Assembly: GCA_937983405.1 (NCBI GenBank)
Contig: CALJZN010000032.1
Coordinates: 1-51,309 of the forward strand
Direction of reading: 5' to 3'
DNA length: 51,309 nt
From: an uncultured Paracoccaceae bacterium
GTDB taxonomy: Bacteria; Pseudomonadota; Alphaproteobacteria; Rhodobacterales; Rhodobacteraceae
Positions 48,961 through 51,309 of this stretch are shown here, piece by piece; position 1 is the first letter of the stretch; each line of letters opens with the position of its first letter. Under the pieces are notes generated by a model. That model ran no database searches, had not been told where the DNA came from, and was given only the letters and a program-made list of their open reading frames with translations. The translations under genes and the position numbers were made by a program.

Positions 48961-50123
48961 CCGCTGCGCCGGCCGCGCTGGCGGCCTTCCTGTCGGACCA
49001 CACCGTTCAGACCGTCGCGGCGGGGGCGGCGATCCTCGGCGCGGCCTCGGGCGCGCTGGGCAGCCTCGCGCTCCTGCGGCGGCAGAGCCTCATCGGCGAC
49101 ACGCTGGCCCATGCCGCCCTGCCCGGCCTGTGCCTGGGCTTCCTTGTGGCGGGCGGGCGCCATCTGCCCGCGCTCATGGCCGGCGCGGCGCTGACCGGGG
49201 GGCTTGCGGCGCTGGCGGTGCTGGCCGTGGGTCGCAGCGGCCGGCTCAGGACCGACGCTGCGCAGGGCATCGTGCTGTCCACCTTTTTCGCCGCGGGGGT
49301 CGTCGGGCTGACGGCGCTGCAGGGGCAGGGCACGGCGGGGCTGTCGGGCTTCCTGTTCGGACAGGCGGCGGCGATGCTGCGCGCCGACCTCGTGGTGACG
49401 GGGACGCTGGCGGCCGTGGCGCTGGGCCTGCTCGCCCTGGTCTGGAAGGAGGCCAAGGTCGTCACCTTCGACCCGGGCTTCGCCGCCACCCTGGGGCTGC
49501 CCGTGGCCGCGATCGAGATCGCGCTGACCATGCTCGTCGCGGTGGCGGTGCTGGTGGGCCTGCCGCTGGTGGGGGTGGTGCTGATGACCGCGATGCTGGT
49601 GGCACCCGCCGCCGCCGCGCGGCAATGGACCGACCGGCTGGGCCCCATGGTGCTGCTGGCCGCCGCCTTCGGCGCTGCCGCCGGGGTGGCGGGCGCGCTG
49701 GTCAGCGCCGCCGGGCGCGGGCTTGCCACGGGGCCGCTGATCGTGCTCGCGGCGACCGCCATCGTCGCCCTGTCCTTCCTGTTCGCGCCCGCCCGGGGCC
49801 TTGCGTGGGGTTGGGTCCGCCGGGCCCGGGCGCGCCGCCGCCTCGACGGCGCGCGGCTTCTGGGCACGCTTGCGGCGCTGGCCCGCCGCCACGGCGACCC
49901 GGACTTTCCCGCCGAGGAGGGGATGATCGACACCGCCCAGGGCCATGCCACGGGGCCGGGGCTGCGCCGGCTGGCAGCGCAGGGCCTTGTGCGGCAGCTG
50001 ACGCAGCCGCCCGACACCGCCCCGCGCTGGGCGCTGACCGCGGCGGGCCACGCCCGCGCCGCCCGCGACGCATCGGCCGGCGCGCCCGGCGATGCCGCGC
50101 CCGGCCGGAGCCCGGGGACGTGA
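48957..50123 (+). CDS. sitC: Manganese/iron ABC permease with winged-helix-like tail
   Basis: 388 residues; typical SitC/MntB permeases have about 280. Residues 1-280 are the usual eight-helix permease (SLIGDTLAHAALPGLCLGFL, TDAAQGIVLSTFFAAGVVG, TFDPGFAATLGLP, LPLVGVVLMTAMLVAPAAAARQ). From about 285 a soluble, Arg/Ala-rich domain follows, with HGDPDFPAEEGMI, GLRRLAAQGLVRQL and RWALTAAGHARAA, the pattern of a DNA-binding winged helix (recognition helix, wing, LTxxG). Its stop overlaps sitD as GTGA. Permease identity is firm, tail function is inference. Confidence 0.92.
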   Translation: MTAAPAALAAFLSDHTVQTVAAGAAILGAASGALGSLALLRRQSLIGDTLAHAALPGLCLGFLVAGGRHLPALMAGAALTGGLAALAVLAVGRSGRLRTDAAQGIVLSTFFAAGVVGLTALQGQGTAGLSGFLFGQAAAMLRADLVVTGTLAAVALGLLALVWKEAKVVTFDPGFAATLGLPVAAIEIALTMLVAVAVLVGLPLVGVVLMTAMLVAPAAAARQWTDRLGPMVLLAAAFGAAAGVAGALVSAAGRGLATGPLIVLAATAIVALSFLFAPARGLAWGWVRRARARRRLDGARLLGTLAALARRHGDPDFPAEEGMIDTAQGHATGPGLRRLAAQGLVRQLTQPPDTAPRWALTAAGHARAARDASAGAPGDAAPGRSPGT

Positions 50124-51292
50124 GCGCGCTCATCGACAGCGTGCCTGCGACGATCGTGCTGACCGGCGCGCTGGTGGGCATGGCCGCGGCGCTGCCGGGC
50201 ATCTTCCTCGTCCTGCGCGGCGCGGCGATGCTGGCCGATGCGATCAGCCATGCCGTCGTGCTGGGCATCGTCGGCGTCTGGCTTCTGACCGGGGCCACCT
50301 CGGGCCCGCTGCAGCTGCTGGGCGCGGCGCTGACCGGGCTTCTGACGGTCTGGCTGGTCGAGGCGCTGACGCGGACGGGCCTCGTGGCGTCCGACGCCGC
50401 CATCGGCCTTGTGTTTCCCGCGCTCTTCGCGCTGGGCGTCCTGCTTGTGAACCTCAACGCGCGCAACCTGCATCTCGACGCCGACGCGGTGCTGCTGGGC
50501 CAGATCGGGCTCGTCTGGCTCGACACCCTGCCGGTGGCGGGGCTCGAGGTGCCGCGCGCGGTCCTCACCCTGGCGGCGGTGCTGGCGCTGAACGCGGGCT
50601 TCGTGGCGCTGTTCTGGAAGGAGCTGAAGCTGGCCACCTTCGACCCCGGGCTGGCCGAGGCGCTGGGCTTCCGCCCCGCGCGCCTCGGCCGGGCGCTGCT
50701 CGGGCTCACCAGCCTGACCGCCGTCGCGGCGTTCGAGGCGGTGGGGGCGGTGCTGTTCGTGGCCTTCGTCATCGTCCCGCCCGCGACGGCGCTGCTGCTC
50801 ACCGACCGGCTGGCGACGGCCGTCGTCCTGGCGGCGGGGGTTGCGGTCGCGGCGGCAGCGGCGGGCTACGGCCTGGCCGAGGCGGGCGACGTCTCGATTG
50901 CGGGCAGCATGGCCGGCGTCGCCGGGCTGGCCTTCGCCGCGGCCTTCCTGCTCGCGCCCGGGCGCGGCGCCATCGCCCGGCAGCTGCAGGCCCGGGCCGC
51001 CCGGCGCGCGACCGACGTGCGGGCGCTGGTGGCGCATCTTCTCACCCATGGCGGCGCCGAAGGGCGGGCGGGCGCGGAAACCGAGGTCCGCGCGCTGCGC
51101 GAGCATCTGATGTGGAGCGAGGCGCGCGCCCGCGCGGCGATCCTGCAGGGCCTCGACCGGGCGCTGCTGCGGCGCGAGGGCGAGACGCTGGCGCTCACCC
51201 CCAAGGGCCGCGCGGTGGCCGAGGAGACGCTGGCACCGCATGCCCGCGCACCGGCCGGCGACGCCGCCGGACCCGGGGCAGCGGCGGGCTGA
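50120..51292 (+). CDS. sitD: Manganese/iron ABC permease with winged-helix-like tail
   Basis: 390 residues. Residues 1-280 form the second permease (GAAMLADAISHAVVLGIVGVWLL, SDAAIGLVFPALFALGVLLVN, TFDPGLAEALGFRPARLG, FEAVGAVLFVAFVIVPPATALLL). From about 282 a soluble tail follows with TDVRALVAHLLTHGG, LREHLMWSEARARAAILQGLDRALLRREGE and LALTPKGRAVAEE, again resembling a winged helix. GTG start at 50120 inside the sitC stop overlap. The stop is 17 bp before the window end, so any further gene is outside. Confidence 0.92.
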   Translation: MSALIDSVPATIVLTGALVGMAAALPGIFLVLRGAAMLADAISHAVVLGIVGVWLLTGATSGPLQLLGAALTGLLTVWLVEALTRTGLVASDAAIGLVFPALFALGVLLVNLNARNLHLDADAVLLGQIGLVWLDTLPVAGLEVPRAVLTLAAVLALNAGFVALFWKELKLATFDPGLAEALGFRPARLGRALLGLTSLTAVAAFEAVGAVLFVAFVIVPPATALLLTDRLATAVVLAAGVAVAAAAAGYGLAEAGDVSIAGSMAGVAGLAFAAAFLLAPGRGAIARQLQARAARRATDVRALVAHLLTHGGAEGRAGAETEVRALREHLMWSEARARAAILQGLDRALLRREGETLALTPKGRAVAEETLAPHARAPAGDAAGPGAAAG

Positions 51293-51309
51293 TCGCCGCG
51301 CCGGCAGGG

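Overview
The window is about 51 kb of very GC-rich, gene-dense chromosomal DNA with ordinary house-keeping content. It most likely comes from an alphaproteobacterium of the Rhodobacterales (Rhodobacter/Paracoccus-like). The reasons are the base composition, the many 4-8 nt stop/start overlaps (ATGA, GTGA), alpha-type promoter-like boxes (TTGnnnn - 13-15 nt - GCTAnnnn), and the gene order yajC-secD-secF-(Mth938-like)-ccmA-ccmB-ccmC-ccmD-ccmG, which matches the secDF-helABCDX arrangement known in Rhodobacter capsulatus. I saw no rRNA, tRNA, CRISPR array, transposase, integrase or phage gene. Where the text below names a family, this is motif recognition by eye; no database search was run.

Layout. 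1-5.5 kb: purB, two adjacent small secreted proteins sharing an identical Cys-motif, a FliG-like protein without flagellar neighbours, a divergent lipid A acyltransferase-like protein and a DUF1223 protein. 5.6-8.5 kb: acnA with a clear terminator. 8.6-14.7 kb (minus strand): the Sec accessory genes yajC-secD-secF and the cytochrome c maturation genes ccmABCDG. 14.9-17.8 kb: a PagL-type lipid A deacylase, serS and a TspO-like membrane protein. 17.8-27.8 kb: two M20 peptidase-family hydrolases and a D-amino-acid-oxidase-type flavoenzyme on the minus strand, divergent from a complete five-gene dipeptide/oligopeptide-type ABC importer; this looks like a scavenging module for (N-acyl) amino acids or peptides. 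27.8-32.3 kb: a DUF3422 protein and the proton-translocating transhydrogenase pntAB. 32.4-35.3 kb: a small methyltransferase and the tryptophan-to-anthranilate genes kynU and kynA.

35.4-43 kb: an L,D-transpeptidase lipoprotein; a two-gene operon pairing a class I glutamine amidotransferase-like hydrolase with a D-lyxose isomerase-like cupin; a DUF2256 mini-protein coupled to an unusual photolyase/cryptochrome; a Na+/Ca2+-exchanger-type protein; and a DHDPS-family aldolase. 41.7-47.1 kb: a divergent locus with a type II 3-dehydroquinase, a Gfo/Idh/MocA dehydrogenase, a complete TRAP transporter (dctPQM) and a quinate/shikimate dehydrogenase of the QsuD type. Together these look like a quinate/shikimate uptake and oxidation system. 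47.1-51.3 kb: sitABCD, a manganese/iron ABC importer preceded by a long palindromic operator. Both of its permeases carry a ~110-residue soluble C-terminal extension resembling a winged helix.

The most unusual points are the TRAP/quinate locus with its extra Gfo/Idh enzyme, the doubled winged-helix tails on SitC and SitD, the photolyase that appears to lack the flavin-proximal and distal tryptophans of the usual triad, the lyxose isomerase/amidotransferase pair, a lipid A acyltransferase homologue without its catalytic acidic residue, and a pair of tandem hairpins that differ by a compensatory base-pair change.
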